DNA of 64,000 nt from Datnioides undecimradiatus (GCA_008933995.1 WARS01000028.1:2742554-2806553); one strand, 5' to 3'. Shown: positions 25,521 through 39,314, numbered from the stretch's first letter. The notes: generated by a model from the letters alone, not told the origin. A program made the numbers and translations.

Positions 25521-28042
25521 TGACTCAGGTGAAGATGCTAACAGTGATTCAAAAGTCTTCAGTTAACAAAAACAGCAATTTAAGACTAAATGAATTAAAC
25601 GTTTTTCTTTTGTCAGACTTCAGTTTAAAGATAAACTGAATATTTATTTTAAACTGATTGTTTTGGTTTTGAACTGAAACTGTTGCTCAGTTTAACTCGT
25701 AGAGACCAGATCAGCTCCTTCCTGCCCGGCTGCTACTGGACAAACAGTTATTACATTAAAGTGTGAGCTCAACACATCCTGTTTAACTCCAACTGTGGAT
25801 CCGCCACTGAAAATAGTCCCTGACAGATGAGTCATTGTTTGATGAAAACTACAAATCAGATGAATCTTCATGTTTGAAAGGTTTCATCGCTGATAATGGC
25901 TTTGGTTGGATTCAAAGAGCTCAGAGCCACAAAACGTAAACAACTACTGACACATTTGTCTTTTTTCGTGGGGTTTGTCGAGTCAACACCCGAATTTTAA
26001 CTTCATTTAAACATCTGAACGCTCTCAGGCACTTTCTACAGAGGATTTTAAAGGCAAAGTCTGTGGGGAAATGTAAGAAACTTGACGTTTCAAAGAAAAA
26101 CTGATGTAAATCAAAACAAACTGGTTGAAACTGGGTGGAGGCGGGGGCGGAGCAGGGGGACAGAATGAACCGGGCGTCACAATATCCAAAGATTCAGAGA
26201 GCAGAAGCGTCGCCAGAGTCGACCGGATGAGACCATTGACCGCAGTTTGTCCAGTTGTGTCTCGTCGCCTCGCTCTGATTGGTTGCTGCAGCTCCTTCAC
26301 AGTATCGCTCGCAGTGAAGCGTTGCATAAATCAAACCGCCGACACACCTGACTTGTCAAGCATGCTTTAAAATAAAACTCGTCGAGCTGCTTCTGTACAC
26401 GAGCAAAACAAACGTTTCTACATGATTCCTATGCATTGTATGGAAGCTCGCTGATGCCAAGAAAAGGGAAAAAAGGTGGTTTTGTGAAACAAATCAAAAT
26501 TATTGTTTTAGTTTGAATTTTTAAGATTTATTGGACAAATATGTCAAATTTAATGTAATTTTAATGAACAACAATAAAATTATACATTTTTAAATTCTAC
26601 CAAGTCAAAATTTTGAGATATTAAATCGAAATGATGAGATTTACAATACGAGTATGAGAGCGGAAGTTACAAACTTCACATTAAGTCACAATCACTGACT
26701 TTCTGAGGCCGTGTTGAGATACTAAGTCAAAAATTTGACAAAAACACTAAAAATGGTAACAAAAAATTCAGACTTCTTCAAAATGAGATTTACAGTCAGA
26801 TGTAAAATAAAAGTCAAGATAAATAAATAAATCAGGTCATTATGAGAGTAACTACAAATTCTGACTTCAGTCAAGATTAAATTTACAGGCATGCATCAAA
26901 GTTTGACTGATTTTAATGTTTTAAAGTTACAATAATAAGTTTCATCATTAAAACAGTCAAAGGTTTAACCTCAGACTAGATGAGAAAATGATAAATAAAA
27001 ACATTTCAACTCAAAATACTGAGATAGTAACAGAAAATTATTGACGTAACAATTAATTTCAAAATTACCCTAAAAACTTTGACTCAGTATCTCATTAAGT
27101 GTTTTTATTATTCTTACGTTTTATTTTTTCCCCATTTTTTGGCACAATTGGGCTTCCATATGTAGTTTCCAGATGGGAATGAAGATTTTAAAAAGGAAAA
27201 AAACCTAAATCTTGGAACTTTATTTACATTTTTAACATCTTATTTTCTTATTTACACTTTGTTCCTGCAGTTTCTGCTCATTTCCATCTGAAATTAGAAA
27301 ACAAAGCCCTAAATATTCGGAAACAAAAATATTCCAGGAACTTTAACATCTTCAATGTTTTTTGATAATTCCAGCATCGGGGGTGACTTCACTCAAAATG
27401 GAGTATCTACATCCCATCAGGTAACAAATATAGAGAGCGGCTGCAATAATACCGACGACGTTTGTGTTGAAATCGAGGATTCAGGAAAATAACTTCTGTG
27501 CGTCTGCAGGTCGAGCCGGGCTGTAGCAACTACACACTTCACTTCAAACCGAAAAATCCACCCTCCATCCGATCAGCACGTAAAAAATAACAAATCAATG
27601 CCACATTTTCAATAAAATAAGAAAATTCAGCCCTTATTTGTGTCCAGCAACGACAGGTCGACTCCAGCCGGGTTGAAATGTGAGTACAGCTCGTTCCACG
27701 CAGCGTTTCAGGATAATTACCATGGTTCAGAGTCGCGTCCGCTCCCTCAGACCTGGCTTTGCTCATAAAACAGGACGCCGCACACAACTGTCCACTTTCA
27801 TCAGCTCCTTCACGGCTCGAGTCCACGTGGACAGCTCTTTGCGTCGGTGACCAGAGGGATTCGTCTGTCCACCGACTTCCTGTCCGGACTTTGACAGACT
27901 GGGCTTTGTAACGCGTCACTGCTTAAGTGCAGAAGCAGCTGCTATGCTAAGTTCCTTTTTTTTTTTGTTGTTTAGTGGCATTTACGTTGCCACTTCCTGT
28001 GAAGTGTCCTCGCAGTCCCCAGTGAACTTCCTGTTCCAGGTC
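25521..28042. other. Intergenic AT-rich region between the rtcb and xpot 3' ends
   Basis: No exon recognised. 26440-27300 is AT-rich and monotonous, with repeated TCAAAATNTTGAGAT-like words suggesting decayed repeats. The part just below 28043 is expected to be xpot 3' UTR. A reverse-strand AATAAA at 27224-27219 is one possible end for it. Confidence 0.5.
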
Positions 28043-31000
28043 CTACAGTTTGGCTCGCTGGAAGAATGCCTGCGGGGGGGGGGGGATCAGGTGAGCGCTG
28101 ATTAACAACAACCTGATTCGTTAGTTAATGACTGAGCTCGTACCTTGATGTAGTTTTTCAGCACTTTGACATCGGGCTGCTGGATCACCTGACAAAGCTC
28201 CTGCAACATCAAACACACACACCTGGAGTCATGTGACCGTCTTCAGAGAACAGACTGACGACCAGCGGCGATCGACTAACGAGGGTTTTAATTTCAGGAA
28301 CTGAGTTAACAAAAGTTTTTTCTGTTTTAACGAACTTTTTATCCTGACTCAGCAGATTTATTTTAAGATTAATTAAGACGGAAATATCAGAAATATTACT
28401 GCCCACACTGTTCAGCTCTGTCAACGCTAGCGAGTGCGAACTGAGCTAACGTTAGCTACAGTTAGCATTGTTTTCTGTTTCCTTTGTACCTGTGAGATCT
28501 CAGGCGACACCTGCAGCGAAGGTAAGTACTCGTGCTGCAGGAACTGGATGAACTCCGGCCCCTGGCAGGAAACAGAAACACCAGAGGCTGAGGAACAGTT
28601 CAGGTCTTCGTTTAATTCACTGAGAAAACTGTTTTTACCCTTTTGAGATGAATCATCTTCAGCGTGATCGCGCACTCCGACAGCGTCTGAAAAACAAAGC
28701 AGACGCCGCCGTGAGGAAACCGTCCACTTCCTGTTGTCGGCTAAACTCTGGCACAGGAACCTACCAGCACGGTCTGAGCGTCCGAGAGGTCAAAGGTCGG
28801 TTTGAGTGGAGCCAGGAAACAAGCGGGGACGATGTGTTTGTAGATGAAGTCGGGGAAACCCACCATGCCATCTTTCCCTCCTGCAGAGTCGACGACAGAA
28901 TGTCAAAACAAAGAAACCGAAACGGAGCGAACGCAGAGACGTGACGGGCGCCGCGCTCACCCCACAGCTCCACCAGCTTGGACAGGATGATGAAGCAGGT
29001 CTTCTGAGCGATGGGGTCGGGGAAGTCCACGGCTCCCTGGATGATGGTGAAGACGACCCGCTCGATGTTTTCTGCTCCTGAGAGCAAACAAAACAACGTC
29101 ACATGATGTCAGCTGCAGAACAACTGAGCAGCTGTTAGCTTAGCATAAAGACTAGGAATGGGTGGAAACTGTTAGCCTCTCACTGATCATTAGTGTTTCA
29201 TCAGGTTCAGATGAAACAAACTAAATCTGTTGCAGAGCTCATCCTGCAGGTGGTCGGCGTGTAACTCACCCTGATTGGCCATCACCTCGTTCATCCCACT
29301 TCCTGTGATGGTCTGGATGAAGGTGAAGTAGCTCCTCCGCAGCATCTGTTTCTCCAGCGCGGCCGCCTGGTCATTCTCCTCCGCCGGCCGCGCCAGCACC
29401 TCGAAGATGGCGAGGACCAGCGGCATGAAGACCTGCTGCAGGAAGGGGGACACCTGCCGCTGCCGTGGCAACGGGACAACAAGCCTGTTATTCACCCTGT
29501 GGTTTGTCCTGTTTAAAGGTGGCGTGTGCGTCCTGTGGCGAGCTCCCGTACCTTGAACTTGGCGGTGATCTGGCTGATGAGCGGGATGAACTCCTGCAGG
29601 TCTTTGGCCTCGCAGTCCTTCAGCATGTGCTCCGAGGCCGTGGGGATGAAGGGCAGCACCTCCTCCTCCAGGCAGATGATCATGCGATGCAGGAAGGAGC
29701 GCACCGAGCTGCGCAGCACCCCCCGCTGGACAGGGCAGCTCAGCGCAGGCAGGAAGGTCAGCATGCAGTCCCTGTAGACCTCGGTGCAGCCGCACTGCTT
29801 CACCGTCTGCTTGTTGCTGAAGGCCTTGCTGGTCCGACTGCGGACAGACGACAGACAGAAGACGAGCTGCAGCAGCTGCATCCAAACGAATCGGGAAACG
29901 TCTGCTCTCTACTGAAACACGTTAAAAACCGTTCATCTCCTCTGATTTGTCAGCGGCTGCTCACCTGGCGAAGCCGACGGCGTGGCTCAAGCAGTCGGCG
30001 AGGGCGGCCTGTCGCTCCTCCTCCGTCTCCAGCGGCAGTTTGGCGAGCAGCAGGCGGAAGGCGTCCATCAGCGGGAGCAGCAGGCTCCTCATCAGCGCCT
30101 GTTTCCTCTCCACGGGACTCTCGCCGTTCACGATCAGGACACCGGCCGTCTCGAACATGAACAGCTGGTCGTCGCTGGTCAGCAGCGCCGGGAAGCCGTT
30201 TTCCTGAACAGAGGGAAACGGCGTCAGCGAAGACTGACATCATTTACATCTGACGGACTGACCGTCACGGCGAGGTCGATACTCACGGGAGGAGCAAGCT
30301 CCAGCAGGTCCTGGATCCTGGTCAGGATGTCCTCGATGAAGGCGTTCATGTGTTTACTGTTGAGTTTCAGAGCAACAGCTGTTAGCGTCACACCTCAGGC
30401 TACAAACCAACCTGTGATCAATAACCCAGACTGAAAACAACAGAACGATCCTGCTCACACTGATCTGAGTATCAAGATACCAAGATATGATCTGATGAAA
30501 CAAGATACCTCATCAATAACTCATGATCAGTTTCAGTCTGGTTCATATCAGACACGGTTTTAAATTATGTTGTCATGACATCAGGTTATTATCTTGCTCA
30601 TACAAGATGTTTTATGTAAATAACGTTATTTTCCAATGTGCACAGGATATCCTGTCAAGATACTAAGATATGATCCTGATAGCACAAGACATCTTATCAA
30701 GATCAATAACTCGCAGTCACCTTAAGTCTGGTTAACGCCAGATCCAACTCATGTGTCCAACATATGTTGCTCACACCTTAATCCAGATAGTCAAGATACC
30801 AAGTTACCATCTGGCTCACAAGTTTTAAATAAAGCTATAGTTTAGCTCGCAGTGACTCTCCAGTGTTTACAGGAGACCCGGCTGTCAAGATACCAAGTCA
30901 GTGTCTTGTTCCCAGAAGCATCTTGTCAACAGGAAGTGATTTTGTTTCCATAAACATTTCATCCTGTCTTTGCTGAGCGTTCCTGATGTTTTGTCCACTG

Positions 31001-33857
31001 CCTGGCGCTGAACGAAGAAACGAAGCCGAACTCACTGCAGAGTTTTGACGAATCTGGAGAAGAGGTAGGCCACCCTGCTGCGGACCTTTGGGCTGCTGTG
31101 TCTCAGTCCCCTCTGGTCCAGAAACGCCATCTGACAGTGAACACAACACGTTTAAATGACATCGTCTGAAAATTGTGTGTTCCTACAGCTGATTGGACGT
31201 CACTCACCAGAACGTTGGGGATGTGTTGAGGCTCCACAATGAAGAACTTATCGTATCGAACGACCGTCTCGAAGAACTCCAGAGACACGGAGCTGTGCTG
31301 GTAGCTGCTCACGTTACAGGAAACCAGCTGACGGGTCAGAGCAGAAGACATGGTTACCGTGTCAACGTGGTGAAGACACAGGAAACACGCTGAACACACG
31401 GCGTCACGTGACCCACCGTCCTCATCATGTCCTGCAGGGCACTCGTCTTCGCCGTGTCACCGGAGAAGTGAGCGCCGTGAGACGCCGGCAGTGCCTCGCC
31501 GAGCATGTAGAGCAGCCTGATGGCGACCTCCACCTCCATGAACGGCGCCGTCTGCCAGTTCCTGTCCAACAGAGCAGAGGCGCTGACTCAGCGTTTCACG
31601 AACACACCAATACAACACTTCAAATAACAAAACAAACAAACAATAAACAGCTGTTATCTGAGGCGTCTCCAGGTAACACTTCACCTAACGACTCGTTTGT
31701 GGACGACTCGTCTTACTCACTGATGTTTTATTTAAAATGTTCCTAAAAATGAACTTTGTGTTGTTTGTTTTTAGATCTCATTAAAGCATCTATACGCAGA
31801 TTCATACGTGTGCAACCAGGCGTGTTACAGCAGACAGCAGCACGCCAACATGGCCGCCCTGCCGGCGCTGCATCCTGCAGGACAGGAAGTCCAGACTCAG
31901 CCGCTGTTCACAGACTATAAACAGCAGTGATGCTCCTGGTTAATCAGCTGTTTACACGCCAACGTCTACCCGGGTGTTTGTGTTTACGTCACTGCTGATC
32001 GGAGCCGGGACTGCTGCAGAGTCATGTGACGTGGGTCTGAATCCTGATTGGACGCATTCAGAGTGAAGCCTGATGCTAGCGGCTGTCAGCAGGTTTGTTG
32101 TTACAGCGTGGAGGGAGTTTCATCAGCGAGTGGGGATGTTTGTGTTTGTGCAGACGCAGGTTTGATGCGTTTTGGTTCAGTATTAAATTATTTAAAGACT
32201 TTCAAGGCCTGACAGTGTTTTCCAGGACCTGCTGATACCCTGTGCGTGCTTGAGACAAACTTAAAAACGACTTCAGAGAAAAGCTGTTGCAGCATTTGTC
32301 CTGTTTGGCTTGGATCCAGAGGCTGTTTGCAGACGGCGCTCTGCGAGCAGCTCGGGGCGGACTCACTGCATGGTGTTGGTGAAGACTCGTCTCACGGCCT
32401 CCAGCAGCAGCTCAGGAGACACCTGAGCCAGACGGTCCAGCAGCATCTTCAGCTGCTTCCTGTACTCCACGAACATGGCCTCGTCCTCGCCCTGACCAAC
32501 AAACACAACGTCAGCGGTGTCCTGAGTTTGGAGAAGAACACACAGTCTGCAGCGCCGCCGAAGAACCGGAGCAACTCACCTCGTTCTCGAAGTTGTACTC
32601 GTCGTCGTACGTCAGCTTCTTCATGACGGCGAGCATGATCGCCTGCGGGGATGAGACAGGAAGCGCTGAATGAGTCAACGCTCAGACAGGAAGAAGAGCA
32701 TCGTTAGCGACTTCGTTACACTCACCTCGATGTTGGTTTTCTGCTGGTCCGTCAGCTGAGGAAGCTGCAAGAACCAAACGAGATCGATCACTGTTCATCA
32801 GAAATCTGATGATTCAACAGAATCCTGAGCTGTTCACTGAAGTCACGGCTCCACGGAAACAAAAACATGAAATAACCTGAAACAAAAACTGTTTAAAGTG
32901 ACTCCGAGGACGCTCAGAGGCTCCACAGCAGCGCCGTCCCGGGCTGCGATTGGTCCAGGTGACCCACCTGTTTGAGGACGTGCAGGTACTCGTAGCAGAA
33001 GCCGACGATGTTGGCCGAGATGTCGTCGTCCTCGTGCACCAGCAGCTGCAGCAGCAGCGGCACTTTGGCCTCGACGGCCTGGAGCGTCTCCGCCGCCTCC
33101 TTCACGTTTCCCGCCTTGGCCAGTTTGGTCCAGCTCAGCACCAGACTCTGACCCATCCCGTTCACCAGCCGCGAGAACTTGGCCAGGAAGTCCACGTCCT
33201 CCTCCTGATGGGACGGGAGACCAAACAGGAAGTGAGTCGGCCTGTCACATGACCGACCTTCAGTTTCTGCTGCTGCTCTCGATGAAAACCAACGAGTTTC
33301 TTTTTCAAAACATTAAAACAATTTTTTAGACACTTTGTTTTTCGTCTCATCTGACGAACGCGCGCCTGTTTCCTGTTTTAAAGTCTGAGCGCCGACTGCT
33401 CCTCGTTCCGTCAGTGGTTCTGTCTGGTTGGGGTCATGTGACACAGACTGCAGCTCTGAATCGTCTTAGCTGTTAGCAACTAACGAGCTGGCTGCACGTC
33501 TCTGAGCAGCTGCAGTCTGACAAACGGCGCTGCACCGCTGCAGCTTCACACAGCTGATGTTGATGCTGAATTTTATTCATTTTAATGTTTCTGTGGAAAT
33601 GTTTCGTTGAAAGCAGAAAACAATTATTTGCACAAGTTCAAATGAAGCTGACGTGTTAAAGCATCGTCTGTTGGATTGTCTGACCTGCTCCACGTTGAAG
33701 AAGCCGGCAGACTGCAGGACGCGGCACAGAGACTCCACCAGCTTGGTTTTATCCACTGGGTCCATCCCTTTGTTGACGATTTCAAACAGGCAATCGCAGG
33801 CCTCCTCCCTCAGCTCCTCCACAGACATCTGACTCAGCAGCAGGTTCACGAAGCTGA

Positions 33858-33892
<35 letters not shown>

Positions 33893-34052
33893 CTCCCATT
33901 AATGAGTCTGTCCGGCTCAGCTCAGTTCATCATCTGACCTGATTGGTTCATTCTAAACTGACTCAGGTGTGTTTCCCCGTCACCATCAATAATTAACCTA
34001 CAATGACAGAATCATTGAACAGTATCACTTCATATCAGCTGCTGAAACCAGG

Positions 34053-34109
<57 letters not shown>

Positions 34110-36882
34110 CCGCAGTCATCGCTGATGTCACAGCTTCTCACCTTAACGACTCCTCGTGTGTTAACGAACTGTTTCCAGCTGCTCGGCTGCACAGATCCAT
34201 TAAATCACCTGATCACACTAAAAACCCTCAGCGCCATCGTGGAGGACGAGCTCCAGCGACGGTTTGCTGACCTCAGATCTGCTCAGACACACCGAGGTCA
34301 GAACCGTGTGCACGGACACTAACGCTCGCCGTTTCCTGTCGTTTTGATGCGACACATGTTTCTGTCTGTACAAATAACGTTTGGGTTGACAATGTGATGT
34401 CAGCTGCTGCTGAATCTCCTGATCCTGAACCAGGAAGTGACCTCACCATCAGTCTGTGGAGGCTGTGTGCAGTGTTACCATGGCAACGCAGCCGCTGCAG
34501 GTATCGAGTCGAGAGCTGCTGTGATGAACACCTCTTTAGTGTTAACCAATCAGATGTCACCTACACTGGCCAATCAGGCTTCAGTTCTACTGTAGCTGGT
34601 TCATTAAACTCTGTCTCGTGATGGTGTTTCACCACTTCAGTCGACTGACCGGTCGTTGGCGATGAGGTTGAGGTCGATCCAGGACACGTAGGCTCCGACC
34701 ACCTCCAGGCACTGACAGGTGAGCTCGGGGTGGGTCTGCTGGTAGGTCTGCAGGATCTGGAACCAGGACTCCACCAGGTGTGGGATGCACTGCTCCCTCA
34801 TGCTGTCTTTGATCAGAGTGTTCCTGCGCGTCTCCTGCAGAGAAACATGCGACAGGGTCAGCTGACCTGAGCTCAGGTTCACATCACCGATCAAACCTGA
34901 CGTCTGCAGGAAGAGAAGAACCAGTCACATGACTTTCCTCCATCTTAAACCGCTTCTTCTTCTCTTCCTCCGAACAGAAGATAATCTGATAATCAATCAA
35001 TCAATATCTGATCTGCTCTGTGAGGCGACGGCTCGTTCAGTAACATCAGCCTGTTGGAGTAACTTTCTATATTTGAGCTAAAATCAATCGATAATCAAAG
35101 CAGGTGATTGATTTCCTGTTTGTCTGCTCTCGTCACTTGAGTAAGTAGAACTACTTCCTGTCTGCTCGCCGCGTTTCCTTTGATTTGAGCTAACACCTGT
35201 TTAGTTTAACCAATGCCGTGACCTCGCTGCACCATCTCACCTCCGGCGAGTGCAGGATGTCCCTGTCCACCACCTCGGCGTCGATGGCCATGAGCGTCCT
35301 CAGGTAGACGTCGACGCCGTGCGGGTTCAGGCCGACCAGCGACAGGATGTCAAAGAAGAACTTGGGCCACAGCGTCAGGTACTCCATGACGAAGGTGAGC
35401 GCGAACACCTGCGCCGCCTTGTTCCTGATGAACGGCTTCTCGGGCTGAGCGTTCATGAGCTGCGGGCGAGGGCGGGACAGTCAGCTGCAGCACGCGCTCA
35501 GACAGGGAGGTGCATCATTTAATATATATTATATATACACATATATATATATATATATATACAAACATACATAACAAACAGGATTTCTAACTTCATTTAA
35601 ATATAAATGTTTTTTATAAAACTCGAACCGAATCAGTTTGTTTATGATTTAATTATTTATTACAGCCGTTTGTTTCGTCTGCTTTGACTTTCAGCCGTGA
35701 TCGTGGTGCGAACACACAGCCGCCATTTAAACGCTCCAGCAGACAAACGTGTTGCTGCCGTGTGGGAGCGACCTGAGCCGCGTGTCTCTGCTCTTAAACA
35801 AACTGTGGATCATGTGATTCACAGGAAACTGGAAAAGGAAAATGGCGGCTGCGAGTTTATCTGATCAACTCAGCTGCTTCACAAACACTGAATGTGCCTT
35901 TTTATCGTTGCATTAACAGAAAATCTGCAGTTTCACTCTTTAAATAAATGTTTTACACGCTTTACAAAAAGCAGCCTCAGTGGGAAACTAACTCTGGTGT
36001 GTGAACAGCCGGAGTGCTGCAGGAGGCTGGCGTGTGCTCTGCGTGTGAAGCCGTACCTGACACTGGAGCCACTTCATCAGCGTCTCCCTGATGAGCTGCT
36101 GCTGAGCTGCACTCAGACCAGCGTGTCTGCAACACAAGCAGCAGCACGCAGGTCACATGACATCATCAGCATTAACAACAATGAAAGATAACATCGAGCC
36201 TCGTCGTCCTCACCTGAACTTGATCTGATGCTCCAAAACTTGGAAGCAGAAGAACTTGACGTGGTCGTCACTGAAAGAAGACGCAGAGGAAACACGGTGA
36301 AAGGATCCGGCGGCAACTGAGAGGATGGACCCTGCATGACAACAGGTACCTGTTGATCAAACTCACCTGTAGATCCCTTTAGCAAGAGCCTCTGCACACA
36401 CCTCCCAGGCGTCCTGAGACTCCTTCAGCTGCTCAAAGTAAGCCATGGCCTGGAGATGACACAGCGGGTTAAAACAACAAAGCATCAAAAACTGATTCAT
36501 GACAAACCGACACGTGACCTGAATTCATCCAATCAGCATCAGAACAGCTACAGCTGCAGAAAAAACACCAGCGAAGAAGAAAAACGTTTTTTGTGTGTGT
36601 GCAGAGATTAAACAGTGGGACAGTCAGGCCACAGAGTGTCACCTGGTCACTGATCACATGAGTAAACTAACCAATCCAGACACCAGAGGACCAACAAGTG
36701 CTGCAGGTGACCCGCTGACAGTGAACAGGATGCTAAGATCATTCACTAATAACTGTCCGTCAGGTTGTTGGTGCTTTAGTCACACAGTGCACATGTTGGT
36801 TCAGGATGAGTCGCTGTCTCACCCTCTGCCTGTAGCGGGCATCGGCGTTCGGGTTGAGCCCCAGCAGGGCCTGCTCGTCCAT
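28043..36882 (-). CDS. xpot: Exportin-T (tRNA exportin), 24 coding exons
   Basis: Exons: 36882-36823, 36449-36367, 36270-36214, 36126-36057, 35459-35241, 34834-34650, 33853-33685, 33204-32968, 32764-32726, 32642-32580, 32491-32367, 31561-31417, 31327-31208, 31130-31036, 30356-30287, 30203-29965, 29837-29552, 29453-29270, 29077-28961, 28880-28765, 28686-28639, 28561-28490, 28200-28144, 28069-28043. All phases agree, giving 960 aa (human about 962). Exportin-T is an importin-beta-family HEAT-repeat karyopherin. It binds mature tRNA with RanGTP in the nucleus and releases it in the cytoplasm. The N-terminus MDEQALLGLNPNAD, the Xpo1-like block FIRNKAAQVFALTFVMEYLT, REEACDCLFEIVNKGMDPVD, LHEDDDIS-like VHEDDDISANIVGFCYEYLH, YDDEYNFENE, MIICLEEEVLPFIP and QKTCFIILSKLVELWG are all diagnostic. 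The final residues are AFFQRAKL. The last acceptor contains a run of 12 C on the coding strand. A non-coding first exon upstream is likely. Confidence 0.98.
28074..28085. repeat. Homopolymer G12 (C12 on the xpot strand)
   Basis: Twelve consecutive G on the plus strand, directly upstream of the last xpot acceptor. It forms the pyrimidine tract of that splice site and would be prone to slippage and sequencing error. Confidence 0.9.
30465..30905. repeat. Diverged tandem repeats in an xpot intron
   Basis: Three successive degenerate copies (starting near 30468, 30655 and 30785) share CAAGATACCAAGATATGATC-like words, then a TCAATAACTC-type block and a CAGTCTGGTT block. They lie in the intron between exons 14 (31036) and 15 (30356). 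Confidence 0.65.
33858..33889. repeat. (CA)n tract at the xpot exon 7 acceptor
   Basis: On the xpot strand this is (TG)n followed by TCTCAG and exon 7 (first base 33853). Confidence 0.9.
34053..34108. repeat. (CA)n microsatellite, ~56 bp, in xpot intron 6
   Basis: A pure CA array, about 200 bp upstream (in transcript terms) of the exon 7 acceptor tract. Confidence 0.95.
35520..35570. repeat. (AT)n tract in xpot intron 4
   Basis: Alternating AT/TA sequence with minor interruptions, between exons 4 (36057) and 5 (35459). Confidence 0.85.
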
Positions 36883-36949
36883 GACTGCAGCGACAGACTG
36901 GCAGGCCATTCGTGGGTTAGCTTTCCTCCAGGGCAGGTTCACTCCTCTC

Positions 36950-37310
36950 TGCTGCTGTCGGGCAGGTCTGTCTCATCTGGCACAGAGGACGGTGAAACAC
37001 TGATCAGATCAGATTGATTTTTCACTCATTTCTCCCATTTGCAATAAGACTCTACAACAGCTCACCACTGTGTGACAGATGAGGCACTCTTTGTCCATCC
37101 TCATCTGTTTACCTTGTTTCTCCTAAACATCACTCAATTTTTGCACATCTTATTTATGTAAATTTGTAAACACTTTAGTTCTATATTCTATTTTTATCTT
37201 ATTCAGGTTTCATCTTTTGTACTTTTTTTATGTTATTCTGTGCTGCTGCAATGACCAAATATCCCTCAGGGGATTAATAAAGTACTTCTATTCTATTTTA
37301 CTGACATATG
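36950..37310 (+). mobile_element. 3' fragment of an L2/CR1-like LINE
   Basis: It ends in CAGGGGATTAATAAAGTACT followed by a TTCTATTCTATT repeat. This is the typical 3' tail of teleost L2-like LINEs and associated SINEs. The upstream AT-rich stretch resembles their 3' UTR. The 5' boundary is uncertain. It lies just upstream of the xpot start codon, within the presumed 5' UTR intron. Confidence 0.6.
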
Positions 37311-38776
37311 ATAAATATCAATACCACACAGAGCATCAACATCCACGCTCACAGACCAAAACGTTACGATAACAATCAAGTCTAATGTGAAGCAATTCAA
37401 ATGATGTTAATCTGACTTCTGAACGCGAGAAGCACGAGTCTGAATGATTTGTGAGGCGAGAACAGGCGGACGGTGAGTTTTGATCCAAGAACATCAGAAA
37501 AATCCTGAGAATCATCAAATAAAATGTTTGACTTTTTCCGCTCACTGCTGCATGAACGAGTCCGTTTGTTGACATGAAGATTAGAAGAGGTCGATAACAG
37601 TCATGTGACATCTCACCAGAAGTTCATGCAGCAAACATTATGCAACCGAATCCTGTCGCGGTCAGCTGTAATGCTGAGTGACTGAAACTGTTTCTATTAC
37701 AGCCCTTAAACACGCAGGGATGAACAAATGTTGTGTCTGCATGTTGAGCACGTTGTCCAGCTGCAGCTCAGTTAACAACCACCCGACCTCTCAGTTCAAA
37801 CTGGCAACTTGAGGAACAGGTAAAACCAACACCCTGATGGTCAGAAAGGTGTTCGGGGATCCAGTTGGTTTGGATCTAATGCTACAACCAGCGCTAACTC
37901 CTGAGCTGCAGATGTAAAGACAATGCATAAGTCATGAATCAAACTGACTTAATGTGATTGTTAAGATGAGGCCTCTGCACAGAGGGCTCTGATGGCTCGG
38001 TGAAACTGGATAACATGGCTGTCTGGCAGCCCGTTGTAACGTGGTTCAGTTAGCTGTGCTGGCAACGTGACATCCAGGTGAGCAGAGGAGACACGGCAGT
38101 GATTCAGCATTGGTTTGAGATCAGATGCCTGAAATGCCTCAAATGTGACGAATCGCCACCGTCAGCTGATGTGTGCTTGGTCCTGTACTTACAGAGGATG
38201 CAGGGGGTGAACAATGCAGACTGACAGCTCAGCCATCATCACACAAACCCACATGATGCAACACAGCGTCAACACTTTTAGCTGCCGGCTCTTGTTTCTG
38301 ATGCTAACACCGCGAATAAAACGCGTCTACCGGACATTTTAGTGCTTACATAGCCGCACAGATGACACGTGTTGTGGGTGAAGATGCGACCTGCGAGCCC
38401 AGGCCACTCCTCAGAAAGTTGTCACTGCGGTGCTACAAGCTAACAACTTCACTCCAATACAAACTAGCTGAGTTCTGCTAATTCAAGCTAACGTTAGCCG
38501 ACTAGCTTCTGAGCGCGACTGCTGGAAGTTATTAATACATCCCGGGTAGTGATTAATAAAGCCCCGTTAGCTTCCTGTAACAGCGAAACTGTCTGTTCGG
38601 GAGCAGTAAAAACTGTTTTACTGCGTTTTTTGTTCTAGTTCATCGCGGCTCGGTTACCTGCCGATGTGTCGCCCGCCTCCTTCAATCACATCATCTAGTG
38701 AAAATCAGCGCTAACGTTACCCGCCTCTTCTCAAGCCAACTCGGGGAACACAAGCAGCGCACCACGGGAGGCTCAC
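37311..38776. other. Upstream xpot region, presumed 5' UTR intron
   Basis: No coding exon recognised. The sequence becomes CpG-rich toward 38300-38776, consistent with approach to a promoter. Confidence 0.45.
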
Positions 38777-38930
38777 CTTAGTGAAAACTCAATTCATCGC
38801 CGGGTTTTTGGTTATTCCCTCGCGTCAACTCATCACGAAGCCGCCGAGAATTCACCAGAAATCAAGTTGCATGTCGGTTGGACACACGACAGAATCAGCC
38901 GTGCGGCGTGTCCGCTCAGTTAACATCCGG
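38777..38930 (-). promoter_or_regulatory. xpot: Candidate xpot promoter and non-coding first exon
   Basis: On the minus strand a strong donor (CTAAG then GTGAGC) ends at 38777. The sequence above it contains ETS-like words (AGGAAGTG at 38942-38949, CATCCGGG) and is CpG-rich. A second possible donor (GGCAG then GTAACC) lies near 38658. The region is about 500 bp from the rpl18a start site on the other strand. Boundaries are approximate. Confidence 0.4.
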
Positions 38931-39248
38931 GTCACAGACACAGGAAGTGATTCAGTCTGAACACTTTATTATTAATAATAATTTCTTATTAATATTACAC
39001 AATATATTGCATTGGTGTTAATTATTGATTATTGTTATTAATAATAATGTGCTTAATATTAATAACGTGTCATTGTTATATTCATGTGGTGCCAGTGTGT
39101 TTTTATAATAACAAAACATTGAAATACAATAATCACAGAATGTGTGTCCATATTGACTCAGCTGTAGAGACAGAAGAAGAAAACAAAGCAAATAGAACAG
39201 AGAAATAAAATGTGACGGTCTAAACGTGATATTGTTAAAAGTTTAAAA

Positions 39249-39300
39249 TTTATTATTATTATTATTGTTATTATTATTGTTGTTATTATTATTAATATTG
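39249..39300. repeat. (ATT)n microsatellite upstream of rpl18a
   Basis: An ATT/GTT trinucleotide array ending about 90 bp before the predicted rpl18a transcription start. Confidence 0.9.
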
Positions 39301-39314
39301 CTGAACAAAGCATT

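Noticed and set aside
29465..30160. 231-residue plus-strand frame
   Set aside because: Antisense shadow of xpot exons 16-18, GC-rich on the opposite strand.
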